Shown: in pieces, positions 8,311 to 18,705 of the stretch | Layout: each line of letters opens with the position of its first letter | How positions within the stretch are numbered: the first letter of the stretch is position 1 | The notes under the pieces: model-generated | The model's database searches: none | Told to the model about the DNA's origin: nothing | What the model saw: the letters and a program-made list of their open reading frames with translations, nothing else | Translations under genes and position numbers: made by a program | DNA from: Clostridia bacterium | GTDB lineage: Bacteria; Bacillota; Clostridia; Christensenellales; Borkfalkiaceae | Direction: 5' to 3' | NCBI GenBank assembly: GCA_017399185.1 | Contig: JAFQEA010000021.1 | Coordinates: forward strand, 1 to 50,266 | Length of the DNA: 50,266 bases

Positions 8311-8970
8311 ATGGGACAAAAAGTTAATCCACACGGAATAAGAGTTGGCGTTATTAAAGGCTGGAATACCCAGTGGTATGCTGACAAGAAAAACTTCTCT
8401 GTTTTCCTTAAAGAAGACTACGTAATCAGAGAGTTCATTAAGGAAAAATATTACGCTGCTGCAATTTCAAAAATTACTATTGAAAGAGCTGCTAACAGAG
8501 TATCTGTTACTATCTATACAGCACGTCCAGGCGTACTTATCGGTAAAGCTGGTTCTGAAATCGAAGTTATCAAGAAAGACCTTGCTAAAATCGTTAAGGG
8601 CAGACAAATCGGTATTAATATCATCGAAATCAAGAAGCCGGATTGCGACGCACAATTAGTTGCTGAATCAATCGCTGCTCAACTTGAAAAACGTGCATCT
8701 TTCAGAAGATGTATGAAACAAGCTATCTCACGTGCAATGAGATTAGGCGCAAAGGGTGTTAAGGCTATGGTAAGCGGTCGTTTAGACGGCGCTGAAATCG
8801 CTAGAACAGAACACTATCACGAAGGTTCTATTCCACTTCAAACACTCCGTGCTGACATTGATTACGGTGTAGCAACCGCAAGAACAACCTTTGGTGCAAT
8901 CGGTATCAAGGTTTGGGTTTACAAGGGCGAAGTCCTTGGCGGTATGAGAAAAGAAGGAGGCGAAGCTTAA
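8311..8970 (+). CDS. rpsC: 30S ribosomal protein S3
   Basis: 219 aa, typical. The N-terminus [18 protein letters not shown], the KH-type core with [14 protein letters not shown] and the C-terminal [20 protein letters not shown] are all S3 signatures. It helps form the mRNA entry site. Its stop codon is one base before the rplP start. Confidence 0.98.
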   Translation: MGQKVNPHGIRVGVIKGWNTQWYADKKNFSVFLKEDYVIREFIKEKYYAAAISKITIERAANRVSVTIYTARPGVLIGKAGSEIEVIKKDLAKIVKGRQIGINIIEIKKPDCDAQLVAESIAAQLEKRASFRRCMKQAISRAMRLGAKGVKAMVSGRLDGAEIARTEHYHEGSIPLQTLRADIDYGVATARTTFGAIGIKVWVYKGEVLGGMRKEGGEA

Positions 8971-8971
8971 T

Positions 8972-9400
8972 ATGTTGATGCCTAAAAGAGTTAAAAGAAG
9001 AAAACAACACCGCGGCAGAATGACCGGTAAATGCACAAAAGGTAATAAGATTGCTTACGGCGAATACGGTCTTGTATCAGAAAGCCCATGCTGGATTACT
9101 TCAAACCAAATCGAAGCAGCACGTATTGCTATGACAAGATTCATCAAACGTGGCGGCCAAGTTTGGATTGACATCTTCCCACACAAACCAGTTACTTCTA
9201 AACCAGCTGAAACACGTATGGGTAGCGGTAAAGGTACTGTTGAATACTGGGTTGCTGTTGTTAAACCAGGCAGAGTTTTATTTGAAATCGCAGGCGTTCC
9301 AGAAGCAGACGCAAGAGAAGCTTTAAGACTTGCAAGTCACAAGCTTCCATGCAAGTGCAAATTTGTTAAAAAAGAAACATTAGAAGGGAGTGAAGGCTAA
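8972..9400 (+). CDS. rplP: 50S ribosomal protein L16
   Basis: 142 aa, typical. [37 protein letters not shown] and [15 protein letters not shown] are conserved L16 segments at the A-site side of the 50S. The first ATG gives the family's usual MLMPKR start and lies 10 nt after GGAGG. The rpmC ATG overlaps its TAA by one base. Confidence 0.98.
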   Translation: MLMPKRVKRRKQHRGRMTGKCTKGNKIAYGEYGLVSESPCWITSNQIEAARIAMTRFIKRGGQVWIDIFPHKPVTSKPAETRMGSGKGTVEYWVAVVKPGRVLFEIAGVPEADAREALRLASHKLPCKCKFVKKETLEGSEG

Positions 9401-9594
9401 TGAAAGCAAAAAATATTCATGAAATGACTTCTGAAGAGCTTACCAAAAAATTGGCAGAGCTTAAAGATGAGCTCTTTAACCTTCGTTTCCGTCACGCTAC
9501 AGGTCAATTAGAAAACCCTAACGTTTTAAACGGAATCAAGAAGGATATCGCAAGGGTTAAAACTGTACTCCGTGAGAGAGAAATTAAGGCATAA
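9400..9594 (+). CDS. rpmC: 50S ribosomal protein L29
   Basis: 64 aa. Two helices with the family motif [21 protein letters not shown]. The protein sits beside L23 at the tunnel exit. It is coupled to rplP by a one-base overlap. Confidence 0.96.
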   Translation: MKAKNIHEMTSEELTKKLAELKDELFNLRFRHATGQLENPNVLNGIKKDIARVKTVLREREIKA

Positions 9595-9605
9595 GGAGAA
9601 TAGAG

Positions 9606-9857
9606 ATGAGAAATTTACGTAAAGAAAGAGTAGGACTCGTTTCCTCCGATAAAATGGATAAGACTGTAGTAGTTGTTGTTGAAAGTAAGGTTAAACACCC
9701 ACTTTACAAGAAAACTATCACGACGTCTAAAAAGTTCAAAGCACATGACGAATTAAACGAATGTGGCATTGGCGACAAGGTAAGAATTGTTGAAACTAGA
9801 AAGTTAAGTAAAGACAAAAACTGGAGAGTTGCCGAAATTATAGAAAAGGCTAAATAA
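9606..9857 (+). CDS. rpsQ: 30S ribosomal protein S17
   Basis: 83 aa. The OB-fold core has [17 protein letters not shown] and [19 protein letters not shown], followed by the [20 protein letters not shown] signature. S17 is a primary 16S rRNA binder. Confidence 0.97.
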   Translation: MRNLRKERVGLVSSDKMDKTVVVVVESKVKHPLYKKTITTSKKFKAHDELNECGIGDKVRIVETRKLSKDKNWRVAEIIEKAK

Positions 9858-9870
9858 CGGGAGGCTAATT

Positions 9871-10239
9871 ATGATACAGGCACAGACAAGATTAAAAGCG
9901 GCAGACAATTCAGGCGCAAAAGAATTGTTCTGCATTAAAGTTTTAGGTGGCTCCTATCGTAAATGGGGCAACATCGGTGATGTAATCGTAGCAAGCGTCA
10001 AGACAGCAACACCAGGCGGCGCAGTTAAGAAAGGCGACGTAGTTAAGGCTGTTATCGTTAGAACAACAAGCGGTTTAAGAAGACCTGATGGTACACACAT
10101 CAGATTTGATGACAACGCTGCAGTTATTATCGATGCTCAAAAGCAACCAAAAGGCACACGTATCTTTGGGCCGGTTGCAAGAGAATTAAGAGAAAAAGAT
10201 TACATGAGAATCATCTCTTTAGCACCAGAAGTTTTATAA
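9871..10239 (+). CDS. rplN: 50S ribosomal protein L14
   Basis: 122 aa, exactly typical. [20 protein letters not shown] and the C-terminal [26 protein letters not shown] (cited as two pieces: [12 protein letters not shown] and [11 protein letters not shown]) are conserved. It contacts 16S helix h14 at bridge B8. Confidence 0.97.
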   Translation: MIQAQTRLKAADNSGAKELFCIKVLGGSYRKWGNIGDVIVASVKTATPGGAVKKGDVVKAVIVRTTSGLRRPDGTHIRFDDNAAVIIDAQKQPKGTRIFGPVARELREKDYMRIISLAPEVL

Positions 10240-10250
10240 GGAGAAGCGAA

Positions 10251-10607
10251 ATGAAGGTTAAAAAGAACGATACCGTATACGTATTAACTGGTAAAGATGC
10301 CGGCAAAACCGGTAAAGTATTAGCTGCTTTCCCTGCACAAAACAAGGTAACTGTTGACGGCGTTAACATCCAAAAGAAGCATCAAAAAGCACGTTCCGCA
10401 AAAGAAACAAGCGGTATCGTAGAACAAGTTGGTAAAATCGATGCATCAAACGTATTAGTTGTATGTCCTTCATGTGGTAAGGGTACAAGAGTACACCACA
10501 AGATTGAAGGCGACGTTAAGGTAAGAGCTTGCGCTAAATGCGGTGCATCCCTTGACGTAAAAGAGGCAAAATCAACCAAGCCTGCAAAAAAGGCTGCTAA
10601 AAAATAA
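10251..10607 (+). CDS. rplX: 50S ribosomal protein L24, zinc-ribbon form
   Basis: 118 aa, against about 103 in Bacillus. The KOW domain (VYVLTGKDAGKTGKV) is followed by a Cys4 ribbon, C72/C75 and C94/C97 (CPSC...CAKC), and then a Lys/Ala-rich tail. L24 starts 50S assembly. The ribbon marks the C+ form common in Clostridia. Confidence 0.96.
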   Translation: MKVKKNDTVYVLTGKDAGKTGKVLAAFPAQNKVTVDGVNIQKKHQKARSAKETSGIVEQVGKIDASNVLVVCPSCGKGTRVHHKIEGDVKVRACAKCGASLDVKEAKSTKPAKKAAKK

Positions 10608-10631
10608 TAAGCCAATAAGGAGATAAATAAA

Positions 10632-11222
10632 ATGGCAAGTGACAAGACTCAGGTTGTTAAAGAAGCTACAACCGAGAAGTACATCAGCCGCGTAAGAGAA
10701 CGTTACGAAACAGAAGTAGTACCATATCTTATCAAGCACTTCAACTATAAAAACGTTAACCAAGTTCCACGTTTAGTTAAAATCACTATCAACGGTGGCT
10801 TGGGTGACATTAAAGATAATGCCAAGAGTATTCAGTTGGTTCAACAAGAGCTTGCACAAATCGCTGGTCAAAAGGCAGTTTTAACAACAGCTAAAAAATC
10901 AGTTGCAAACTTCAAAGTAAGAATCGGCATGAACGTCGGCGTAAAGGTTACACTCCGTGGTACAAGAATGTATGAATTCTTCGACAAGCTTGTATCAGTT
11001 GCTCTTCCACGTGTAAGAGACTTTAAGGGCGTTCCTTCAAAGTCATTTGACGGCAGAGGCAACTACGCTATGGGCGTTAAGGAACAACTTATCTTCCCTG
11101 AAATTCAATACGACCAAGTAGAAAAGATCAGAGGTTTTGATATTTGCTTCGTAACAACAGCTAAAACCGACGAAGAAGCAAGAGAGCTCTTAAAAGCACT
11201 CGGTATGCCATTCAAGGCTTAA
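10632..11222 (+). CDS. rplE: 50S ribosomal protein L5
   Basis: 196 aa, with an N-terminal extension of about 16 residues compared with the usual 179. Conserved parts include [38 protein letters not shown] and [21 protein letters not shown]5 binds 5S rRNA in the central protuberance. Confidence 0.97.
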   Translation: MASDKTQVVKEATTEKYISRVRERYETEVVPYLIKHFNYKNVNQVPRLVKITINGGLGDIKDNAKSIQLVQQELAQIAGQKAVLTTAKKSVANFKVRIGMNVGVKVTLRGTRMYEFFDKLVSVALPRVRDFKGVPSKSFDGRGNYAMGVKEQLIFPEIQYDQVEKIRGFDICFVTTAKTDEEARELLKALGMPFKA

Positions 11223-11236
11223 TAAGGAGAACTAAC

Positions 11237-11422
11237 ATGGCAAAAAAAGCAATGATTAACAAACAACAGAGAACACCAAAGTTCTCTACTAGAGCATATA
11301 CAAGATGCAGCATTTGTGGTCGTCCACACGCTGTTATCCGTAAATATGGCATCTGCCGTATTTGCTTTAGAAATTTAGCATACAAAGGGGAAATCCCCGG
11401 CGTAAGAAAAGCTAGCTGGTAA
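11237..11422 (+). CDS. rpsN: 30S ribosomal protein S14, zinc type (type Z)
   Basis: 61 aa, the short type Z form. The zinc ligands are C24, C27, C40 and C43 (CSIC...CRIC), and the protein ends in IPGVRKASW as usual. Type Z S14 is the zinc-dependent isoform; no zinc-free paralogue lies in this window. Confidence 0.98.
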   Translation: MAKKAMINKQQRTPKFSTRAYTRCSICGRPHAVIRKYGICRICFRNLAYKGEIPGVRKASW

Positions 11423-11435
11423 GGAGGTAAAAACA

Positions 11436-11831
11436 ATGACAGATCCAATTGCTGATATGCTAACCAGAATCAGAAACGCTTTAGTTGTAAAGCGTGAAGT
11501 TGTTGAAATTCCTACATCTAACACTAAAAAAGCAATCGCTGACATTCTCGTTCAAGAAGGTTACGTTGCAGGTTACGAAGTTGTTGGTGAAGGCACAATC
11601 GACAGCAAAATTGTTGTTACCCTTAAATACGGCGCACACGGCGAAAAGGTTATTACCGGTTTAAAGAGAATCTCTAAACCAGGTTTAAGAATCTACGCTG
11701 GTTACGACGAACTACCCAGAGTTTTAAACGGTATGGGTATCGCTATTGTTTCTACACCCAAGGGCGTTATGACCGATAGGGAAGCTAGAAAACAACACCA
11801 CGGTGGCGAAATTCTCGCCTACGTTTGGTAA
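11436..11831 (+). CDS. rpsH: 30S ribosomal protein S8
   Basis: 131 aa, typical. It begins [16 protein letters not shown] and contains [20 protein letters not shown] and [14 protein letters not shown]8 is a primary 16S binder and in enterobacteria represses the spc operon. Confidence 0.98.
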   Translation: MTDPIADMLTRIRNALVVKREVVEIPTSNTKKAIADILVQEGYVAGYEVVGEGTIDSKIVVTLKYGAHGEKVITGLKRISKPGLRIYAGYDELPRVLNGMGIAIVSTPKGVMTDREARKQHHGGEILAYVW

Positions 11832-11846
11832 TGGGAGGTCGGGAAT

Positions 11847-12386
11847 ATGTCAAGAATCGGTAGAGAACCTGTAGTAATTCCCGCTGGCGTTACAGTTGAT
11901 TTTGCTAACAGCGTAATGACAGTTACTGGTCCAAAGGGCACGTTAACACAAGATTACGATACAGCAATCATCCCTAACGTTGAAGGCAACCAAGTAGTAT
12001 TCACAAGAACAAGTGAAAAGGGCGACATCCGTGCTAAACACGGTTTATACAGAGCACTTCTTCACAACATGGTAGTTGGTGTAACCCAAGGTTTCACTAA
12101 ATCCTTGATTGTAAACGGTGTAGGTTGGAAGGTAAACATGCAAGGCGAAAAACTTATCTTAAACATTGGTTTTTCACACCCTGTTGAATACACACCATTA
12201 AAAGGCGTTTCAATCTCTTGCCCATCTCAAACTGAAATCGTTGTTAGCGGTATTAACAAAGTTGACGTTGGCCAAGTTGCTGCTACATTAAGGGCATACA
12301 GAAAGCCAGAACCTTACCACGGTTACGGTATTCGTTATAAAGACGAAGTAATCGAACGTAAGGAAGGCAAGACAGCCGGTAAATAA
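11847..12386 (+). CDS. rplF: 50S ribosomal protein L6
   Basis: 179 aa, typical. Two repeats of the L6 fold; signatures MSRIGREPVVIPAGV and the C-terminal RKPEPYHGYGIRYKDEVI. It lies near the factor-binding site of the 50S. Confidence 0.98.
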   Translation: MSRIGREPVVIPAGVTVDFANSVMTVTGPKGTLTQDYDTAIIPNVEGNQVVFTRTSEKGDIRAKHGLYRALLHNMVVGVTQGFTKSLIVNGVGWKVNMQGEKLILNIGFSHPVEYTPLKGVSISCPSQTEIVVSGINKVDVGQVAATLRAYRKPEPYHGYGIRYKDEVIERKEGKTAGK

Positions 12387-12396
12387 GGAGTGAATT

Positions 12397-12765
12397 ATGG
12401 TTACTAAAATTGATAAGAATCAAGATAGATTAAAAAGACACGCAAGAGTTAGAAGAAAAATCAGCGGTACAGCTGAAGCTCCAAGACTTTGCGTTTTCAG
12501 AAGTCTTAATCACATTTATGCACAGATTATTGACGACGTTAAAGGTCACACTTTAGTTGCTTGCTCTTCAGTTGAAAAGGAAATTGCTGCTCAAGTTGAA
12601 GGCAAAGACAAAAAGGGTGTTGCTAAATTAGTTGGCCAAAAGCTTGCTGAAAAGGCTTTAGCTAAAGGCATTAGCGTTGTAGTATTCGATCGTGGCGGTT
12701 ATCTCTACACAGGTAGAGTTGCTAGCCTTGCTGACGGCGCCAGAGAGGGCGGACTTAAATTCTAA
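12397..12765 (+). CDS. rplR: 50S ribosomal protein L18
   Basis: 122 aa. [20 protein letters not shown] and [14 protein letters not shown] are L18 signatures; the protein binds 5S rRNA. It ends in GGLKF as is usual, showing that the C-terminus is intact. Confidence 0.97.
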   Translation: MVTKIDKNQDRLKRHARVRRKISGTAEAPRLCVFRSLNHIYAQIIDDVKGHTLVACSSVEKEIAAQVEGKDKKGVAKLVGQKLAEKALAKGISVVVFDRGGYLYTGRVASLADGAREGGLKF

Positions 12766-12779
12766 AGGAGGACTTTTTT

Positions 12780-13301
12780 ATGGCTACAGAAAACAGAAGA
12801 CCACAGAGAAGACCTGAAGAAAAAGACGGTCTCATCAAAAAGCTTATCGCCGTTAACCGTATCACCAAGGTTGTTAAAGGTGGTAAGAAAATGCGTTTCG
12901 CTGCTCTCGTTGTTGTAGGTGACGAAAACGGCAGAGTAGGTTACGGTATGGGTAAGGCAAACGAAGTTCCAGAAGCAATCGAAAAAGCAAGTGCACAAGC
13001 AAGAAAAGCTATGGTTAAGGTTGCTTTAGACGGCACAACAATCCCACACGCTTTAGTAGGTAAGTACGGTCGTGGCTCGGTAGTTATGTTACCGGCTGAA
13101 GAAGGTACAGGCGTTATCGCAGGCGGTCCAGTCCGTGCGGTTATGGAAGCTTGCGGTATTAAGAACATCAGAACAAAATCTCACGGTACAAACAACCCAA
13201 TCAACATGGTAAAAGCTGTTGTTACGGGCCTTTCAGAATTGCGTACAGCTGAACAAGTTGCAGCACTTCGCGGTAAGACTGTGGAAGAGATTCTCGGATA
13301 A
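12780..13301 (+). CDS. rpsE: 30S ribosomal protein S5
   Basis: 173 aa, typical. It carries the N-terminal dsRBD-like part ([20 protein letters not shown]), the [20 protein letters not shown] segment and a conserved C-terminal domain. S5 contributes to the mRNA entry helicase site. Confidence 0.98.
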   Translation: MATENRRPQRRPEEKDGLIKKLIAVNRITKVVKGGKKMRFAALVVVGDENGRVGYGMGKANEVPEAIEKASAQARKAMVKVALDGTTIPHALVGKYGRGSVVMLPAEEGTGVIAGGPVRAVMEACGIKNIRTKSHGTNNPINMVKAVVTGLSELRTAEQVAALRGKTVEEILG

Positions 13302-13315
13302 TAGGGGGCTTTAAA

Positions 13316-13498
13316 ATGGAAAACAAAATTAAAGTAACTCTCGTAAGAAGCACCATCGGTTGTCTTAAAGACCAAAAGGCAACAGTTGAATCGTTGGGTC
13401 TTAAGAAAATCCGTCAATCAAGGGTTTTTGATAACAGTCCTTCCCTTCAGGGCAAGCTTTTCAAGGTAAAACACCTTGTTAAGGTTGAAAACGTTTAA
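13316..13498 (+). CDS. rpmD: 50S ribosomal protein L30
   Basis: 60 aa, typical. [20 protein letters not shown] and [15 protein letters not shown] match L30. It lies between rpsE and rplO, as in other Bacillota. Confidence 0.96.
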   Translation: MENKIKVTLVRSTIGCLKDQKATVESLGLKKIRQSRVFDNSPSLQGKLFKVKHLVKVENV

Positions 13499-13509
13499 GA
13501 GGTATGCTT

Positions 13510-13959
13510 ATGAGATTAGGAAATTTACAACCTGCAGAAGGCGCAAGAACTTCTGAAAAGAGAATAGGTAGAGGCATTGGCTCCGGTATGGGTAAGACTT
13601 CAACAAGAGGTCACAAGGGTCAATGGGCAAGAAGTGGTGGCGGCGTTCGTCCTGGTTTTGAAGGCGGCCAAATGCCATTAATCAGAAAATCACCAAAGCG
13701 TGGTTTCAAGAATCACTTCAAAAAGGTTTATGCTATTGTTAATGTTGAAGCTTTATCATGCTTTGAAGCTGGTACGGTTGTTGACTACGACTTACTCTTT
13801 AGCGAAGGTTTAGTTAAAGAAGTTAAAAAATCAGTTGGCTTAAAGGTTTTAGGCGGCTGCGAATTAGAAGTTGCACTTACAGTTAAAGCATCAGCATTCT
13901 CTGCTTCCGCTAAAGAAGCAATCGAAAAAGCTGGCGGCACTTGCGAATTAGTTAAGTAG
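13510..13959 (+). CDS. rplO: 50S ribosomal protein L15
   Basis: 149 aa. [32 protein letters not shown] and [18 protein letters not shown] are L15 signatures; the Gly-rich basic N-terminal part runs into 23S rRNA. An ATG at 13504 directly abuts AAGAGGT, while ATG 13510 lies at normal spacing and gives the family's MRL start, so it is preferred. Confidence 0.96.
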   Translation: MRLGNLQPAEGARTSEKRIGRGIGSGMGKTSTRGHKGQWARSGGGVRPGFEGGQMPLIRKSPKRGFKNHFKKVYAIVNVEALSCFEAGTVVDYDLLFSEGLVKEVKKSVGLKVLGGCELEVALTVKASAFSASAKEAIEKAGGTCELVK

Positions 13960-13982
13960 TTTGCTTTTAGCGGGGGACGATT

Positions 13983-15311
13983 ATGTTTAAAACATTAGTA
14001 AATGCATTTAAAGTTAAAGAAATCAGAAACAAAATTTTAATCACTTTATTATTTGTTTTGATTTACAGATTGGGTTGCTATATCCCGGTACCGGGTTTAG
14101 GCTCCGGCCTTTTAAGCGACGAAACCTTACAAAACATTTCATACCTTAACATCATGTCAATGATGTCAGGTGGTGCTTTATCACAAGGTACGTGGTTCGC
14201 TATGGGTATCGGTCCATATATCAACGCATCGATTATCATCCAGCTATTGACAGTTGCAATACCCGCATTGGAAAGAATGTCAAAGGAAGGCGAAGCTGGT
14301 CAAAAGAAGATTTCAAATTTAACAAGAATTGGCGCTCTTGTGCTTGCAGTTTTACAAGCAATCGGTATTTTAACCGCTTACAGCCCATACACAGAAACGT
14401 CTTCAGCTGCTGACGTTCCTGCACTCTTGACAATTTTATGGAATCAAAAATGGCTTGTTTACGTTATTTTAGTTATCTTCTACGCTTCAGGCACACTCGT
14501 AACAGTTTGGCTTGGCGAAAGAATTACTGAAAACGGCGTAACAAACGGTATTTCAATTTTGATCTTCGTTGGTATTTTAACGTCAGTTGGTATTCAATCA
14601 CTTTCGATGTTACAAACAATCTTTACCGGCGCAGAAGCATGGGCAAGAACACTCTGGCAATTTATCGGCTTTATCGCCGTAATCGTCGTAGTATTCGGTC
14701 TTATCGTATTTGTTGAGCTTTCAGAAAGAAAGATTCCTGTTCAATACGCTAAACAAGTAAAGGGCAGAAAGTTATATGGTGGTCAATCCACAGTTATCCC
14801 GATTAAGGTTAACGCAAGCGGCGTAATGCCACTTATCTTCGCGTTCTCACTCTTATCCTTCCCAGAACTTATCGGTTCTATGATTAAGGGCGGTAACAAT
14901 AACTTCGTTCTTTGGTGGCAAAAATGGATGGGTACAGATTCCTGGCTCTACACAATCGTTTTATGCTTATTGATTTTGGGTTTTGCATTCTTCTATGCAC
15001 AAATTCAATTCAATCCGGATGATATTTCAAAAACAATTCAACAAAACGGTGGCTTTATCCCTGGTATCAGACCGGGTAGGTCAACAGCAGACTATTTAAG
15101 AAGAGTTCAAAACAGAATCACGTTATTCGGTGCAATCTTCTTGGCGTTTATCGCTTTAGTTCCTGCAATTTTATTCAAGACTGTACTTCAAACTTCTTCA
15201 TCAGTATTCGGCGCAACAAGCTTAATCATCTGCGTATCAGTTGCACTTGAATTCAACACCGCGCTTGAATCACAAATCATGATGAAAAATTACAAAGGCT
15301 TCTTGAAATAA
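13983..15311 (+). CDS. secY: Preprotein translocase channel SecY
   Basis: 442 aa with about ten membrane helices. The N-terminal IRNKILITLLFVLIYRLGCY, the plug region, GPYINASIIIQLL (helix 2b/3), the cytosolic loop QYAKQVKGRKLYGGQSTVIP and FIPGIRPGRSTADYL are all canonical. It forms the SecYEG channel that exports, among others, the surface proteins in this window. It is placed after rplO as in most bacteria, 23 nt downstream. Confidence 0.98.
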   Translation: MFKTLVNAFKVKEIRNKILITLLFVLIYRLGCYIPVPGLGSGLLSDETLQNISYLNIMSMMSGGALSQGTWFAMGIGPYINASIIIQLLTVAIPALERMSKEGEAGQKKISNLTRIGALVLAVLQAIGILTAYSPYTETSSAADVPALLTILWNQKWLVYVILVIFYASGTLVTVWLGERITENGVTNGISILIFVGILTSVGIQSLSMLQTIFTGAEAWARTLWQFIGFIAVIVVVFGLIVFVELSERKIPVQYAKQVKGRKLYGGQSTVIPIKVNASGVMPLIFAFSLLSFPELIGSMIKGGNNNFVLWWQKWMGTDSWLYTIVLCLLILGFAFFYAQIQFNPDDISKTIQQNGGFIPGIRPGRSTADYLRRVQNRITLFGAIFLAFIALVPAILFKTVLQTSSSVFGATSLIICVSVALEFNTALESQIMMKNYKGFLK

Positions 15312-15329
15312 TCGAGTAAATAAATTATT

Positions 15330-15950
15330 ATGAAAGTTGTTTTTTTGGGTGCGCCAGGCGCTGGCAAGGGCACACAAGCTGCCTTGGTTAGCAAAAGGTA
15401 TAATATACCACACATTTCCACCGGCGACATCTTTAGACAAAACATTAATAACAAGACCCCTATCGGTATAGTAGCAAAAAGCTATATCGATAAGGGGCAA
15501 CTCGTCCCCGACGAGGTCACGATTGAGCTTGTAAAGGGAAGAATTCTCCAAGACGACTGCAAAAACGGTTATTTATTGGATGGGTTTCCGAGAGATGTAG
15601 CGCAGGCCGAAGCTTTCTTAAGCTTTGACAAGATAGACGCAGTTATTGACATCGTTATCCCTTTTGACAAACTCATGCGAAGACTCACCGGAAGGCGCGT
15701 ATGCGCAAGTTGCCGTGAGTCATTCCACGTTGATTTCATCGGCAGTCTACAGGTATGCCCAAAATGCGGCGGAACCTTAACGCAAAGGGCCGACGACAGG
15801 CCGGATACCGTAGCAAAAAGACTTGATGTTTACACAGAGCAAACCGCCCCTGTTTCACGTTTTTATGAGGAGCACGGGTTATTACACCGCATTAATGGCG
15901 ACCAAGCCATTGAAAAGGTGTTCGACGAAATTGTTAAGGTGCTTGGATGA
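15330..15950 (+). CDS. adk: Adenylate kinase with zinc-binding lid
   Basis: 206 aa. P-loop GAPGAGKGT at residues 7-15, AMP-binding region ISTGDIFR, and DGFPRDVAQAEA. The LID has four cysteines, C125/C128 and C143/C146, the structural zinc form seen in Gram-positives. It interconverts ATP+AMP and 2 ADP. Its last four bases overlap the map start (ATGA). Confidence 0.97.
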   Translation: MKVVFLGAPGAGKGTQAALVSKRYNIPHISTGDIFRQNINNKTPIGIVAKSYIDKGQLVPDEVTIELVKGRILQDDCKNGYLLDGFPRDVAQAEAFLSFDKIDAVIDIVIPFDKLMRRLTGRRVCASCRESFHVDFIGSLQVCPKCGGTLTQRADDRPDTVAKRLDVYTEQTAPVSRFYEEHGLLHRINGDQAIEKVFDEIVKVLG

Positions 15951-16684
15951 TATACTTAAAAACACCTGACGAGATTAAGAAAATGAAGCGTTCCTGCCAG
16001 ATAATTGGCGATATGCTTCGTATGTTGGAAGAAAAAATTTACATCGGTATGACCACGCGTGAGCTGGACCGTCTTGCCTACGATTACATCACGGCGCACG
16101 GTGCAAAGCCTAACTTTTTAGGCTATCACGGGTTTCCCGGTACAATCTGCGTTTCTATCGACGAGCAAGTCGTACACGGCTTCCCATCGGAAAGAAGAAT
16201 TAAAGAAGGCGAAATCGTCAGCATTGACACAGGCTGTGTGTTAGACGGTTACCACGCCGACGCAGCAAGAAGCTTTATCGTTGGCAACACAACGCCCGAA
16301 AAAAAGCGCCTTGTTGAAGTCACTAAAGAATGCTTCTTTAAAGGGGTTGAAGCCATCAGGATTGGCGCAGCACTTGGTGACGTTGGTCACGCAATACAAA
16401 CTCACGCCGAATCAAACGGATTTTCCGTGGTAAGGGATATGATTGGTCACGGCATTGGAAGAAGCCTGCACGAAGACCCACCCGTTCCAAACTACGGCAA
16501 AAAGGGTGTAGGCGTAAGAATCAGACAAGGCATGACGCTTGCAATAGAGCCTATGATTAACATGGGCGATTACAAGGTCATAATAGACGGCTGGGATTGT
16601 TATACAGCAGACTATAAACCATCTGCACATTACGAAAACACAGTTGCAATAACCGAAAACGGCGTAGAAATACTCACGCTATAA
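15947..16684 (+). CDS. map: Methionine aminopeptidase, type I
   Basis: 245 aa, the short type Ia form without an N-terminal zinc domain. Metal ligands appear in order: the Asp of IDTGCVLDGYHADAAR (two Asp), His in MIGHGIGRSLHEDPP, Glu in LAIEPMINMGDY and a Glu near the C-terminus (HYENTVAIT). The active-site His lies in NFLGYHGFPG. It removes initiator Met from nascent chains. It overlaps adk by 4 nt, so the two are translationally coupled. Confidence 0.97.
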   Translation: MIYLKTPDEIKKMKRSCQIIGDMLRMLEEKIYIGMTTRELDRLAYDYITAHGAKPNFLGYHGFPGTICVSIDEQVVHGFPSERRIKEGEIVSIDTGCVLDGYHADAARSFIVGNTTPEKKRLVEVTKECFFKGVEAIRIGAALGDVGHAIQTHAESNGFSVVRDMIGHGIGRSLHEDPPVPNYGKKGVGVRIRQGMTLAIEPMINMGDYKVIIDGWDCYTADYKPSAHYENTVAITENGVEILTL

Positions 16685-16717
16685 AGTATAAAACAGTATA
16701 AAACGGAGGAATTATTT

Positions 16718-16939
16718 GTGTCGAAAAACGATGTAATCGAAGCTGAAGGCGTTATTTTAGAAGCGCTTCCCAACGCAACGTTTAAAGTTAAGTTATCAAA
16801 CGGCTATGTTATTACTGCGTATATTTCAGGTAAATTAAGAATGAACTACATCAAGATTATACCTGGCGATTCTGTTAAGCTTGAAATGAGTCCTTACGAC
16901 TTATCAAAGGGCAGAATAGTATGGCGTAGCAAATCCTAA
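16718..16939 (+). CDS. infA: Translation initiation factor IF-1
   Basis: 73 aa OB-fold. [38 protein letters not shown] and [12 protein letters not shown] (quoted in pieces) are IF-1 signatures. The start codon is GTG, 7 nt after GGAGGA. The KOW-domain gene that many Clostridia have between map and infA is absent. Confidence 0.96.
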   Translation: MSKNDVIEAEGVILEALPNATFKVKLSNGYVITAYISGKLRMNYIKIIPGDSVKLEMSPYDLSKGRIVWRSKS

Positions 16940-16988
16940 ACATCAGTCAAAAAACTAAAAGTTCAAAAAATATCGGAGGAACAATACA

Positions 16989-17105
16989 ATGAAAGTCAGA
17001 CCATCTGTTAAACCAATGTGCGATAAGTGCAGGGTTATTAAGAGAGAAGGCAAGGTTATGGTTATCTGTTCAAAGAACAAAAACCATAAGCAAAGACAAG
17101 GCTAA
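16989..17105 (+). CDS. rpmJ: 50S ribosomal protein L36, zinc form
   Basis: 38 aa. Translation gives [14 protein letters not shown] at the start and ends HKQRQG. Zinc ligands are C11, C14, C27 and H33. A strong GGAGGA precedes the ATG. It lies between infA and rpsM as expected. Confidence 0.97.
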   Translation: MKVRPSVKPMCDKCRVIKREGKVMVICSKNKNHKQRQG

Positions 17106-17228
17106 AATAGAAATAAATCGCTTAATGGGGTTTGGTCTCCACACTAAATTCTGTTAAGAGATATCGAACATATATATTATCATTATTAAAATACGAAATT
17201 ATCAAGATTATTGGAGGAAATTTAATCT

Positions 17229-17606
17229 ATGGCACGTATTTCCGGTGTTGACTTACCGAGAGATAAGCGAGTAGAAATCGGTATCACATACATTTACGGT
17301 ATCGGCAGACCTACCGCAACAAAGATTTGTAAAGAAACCGGCGTTAATCCTGACACAAGAGTTAAGGATTTAACCGAAGACGATATTTCTAAAATCAGGG
17401 AATATATCGAACATAACTTACGCGTAGAAGGCGAACTCAAGACTGAAGTTTCAATGAACATTAAGCGTCTTATTGAAATCGGTTCATTCAGGGGTGTACG
17501 TCACAGAAGAAACTTACCTGTAAGAGGTCAAAGTTCAAAGAGAAATGCGAGAACACGTAAAGGTCCTCGTCGTACCGTCGCAAAGAAGAAGACGGCATCT
17601 AAATAA
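17229..17606 (+). CDS. rpsM: 30S ribosomal protein S13
   Basis: 125 aa, typical. [20 protein letters not shown], the H2TH-like [15 protein letters not shown] and the C-terminal [19 protein letters not shown]. It forms intersubunit bridges with L5. A 123-nt gap separates it from rpmJ, the widest within the cluster; an internal promoter or processing site there is possible, but no clear -35/-10 pair is visible. Confidence 0.98.
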   Translation: MARISGVDLPRDKRVEIGITYIYGIGRPTATKICKETGVNPDTRVKDLTEDDISKIREYIEHNLRVEGELKTEVSMNIKRLIEIGSFRGVRHRRNLPVRGQSSKRNARTRKGPRRTVAKKKTASK

Positions 17607-17619
17607 GAGGTGACAAATT

Positions 17620-18012
<393 letters not shown>

Positions 18013-18026
18013 GGAGATTATAAATC

Positions 18027-18653
18027 ATGGCTAAATATACAGAATCAAAATGCCGTCTTTGCAGACGTGAAGGCGCTAAATTGTTTTTAAAAGGCGAAAG
18101 ATGCTATAAATCAGTTTGCCCATTTGAAAGAAGACCTGTTGCACCTGGTCAACACGCTGGTGGCAGAAGAAAAATTTCAGAATACGGCCAACAACTTCGT
18201 GAAAAACAAAAAGTTAAGAGAATTTATGGCGTATTAGAAGGCCAATTCCGCGCTTACTATGAAAAAGCTGACCGTATGAAAGGTATCACCGGTCAAAACA
18301 TGTTATCACTTTTGGAACGTCGTCTTGACAACGTTGTTTACAGAATGGGTATCGCTGTTTCTCGTTCACAAGCTCGTCAGCTCGTAACACACGGCCACTT
18401 CACAGTAAACGGCAGAAACGTTGACATTGCTTCTTACCAAGTAAAGGCTAACGACGTTATCGCAGTAAGAGAAAACAAAAAAGACAACAAGTACTTTGCA
18501 GCACTTAAAGAAGTTGTTAAGAACGGAGCAATGCCTAAATGGGTAGACTTCGATCCTGAAACACTTAAGGGTAAGGTTCTTGCTTTACCACAAAGAGACG
18601 ACATTGATGCACAAATCACAGAACAAATGATCGTCGAATTGTACTCCAAGTAA
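18027..18653 (+). CDS. rpsD: 30S ribosomal protein S4, zinc-binding form
   Basis: 208 aa. The N-terminus holds four cysteines, C9, C12, C26 and C31, a zinc site absent from Bacillus S4. The S4 RNA-binding domain ([20 protein letters not shown], then [16 protein letters not shown]) is complete. S4 starts 30S assembly. Its position between rpsK and rpoA is the arrangement of Clostridia and proteobacteria; in Bacillus it lies elsewhere. Confidence 0.98.
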   Translation: MAKYTESKCRLCRREGAKLFLKGERCYKSVCPFERRPVAPGQHAGGRRKISEYGQQLREKQKVKRIYGVLEGQFRAYYEKADRMKGITGQNMLSLLERRLDNVVYRMGIAVSRSQARQLVTHGHFTVNGRNVDIASYQVKANDVIAVRENKKDNKYFAALKEVVKNGAMPKWVDFDPETLKGKVLALPQRDDIDAQITEQMIVELYSK

Positions 18654-18705
18654 GAGTAAACAAAAGCTAAAATCTTAATCCCAAATATCAGGAGGTAAAA
18701 TTTCT

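Noticed and set aside
16940-17228. Missing or broken gene between infA and rpsM
   Set aside because: rpmJ (38 aa) is intact at 16989-17105; it is simply short.
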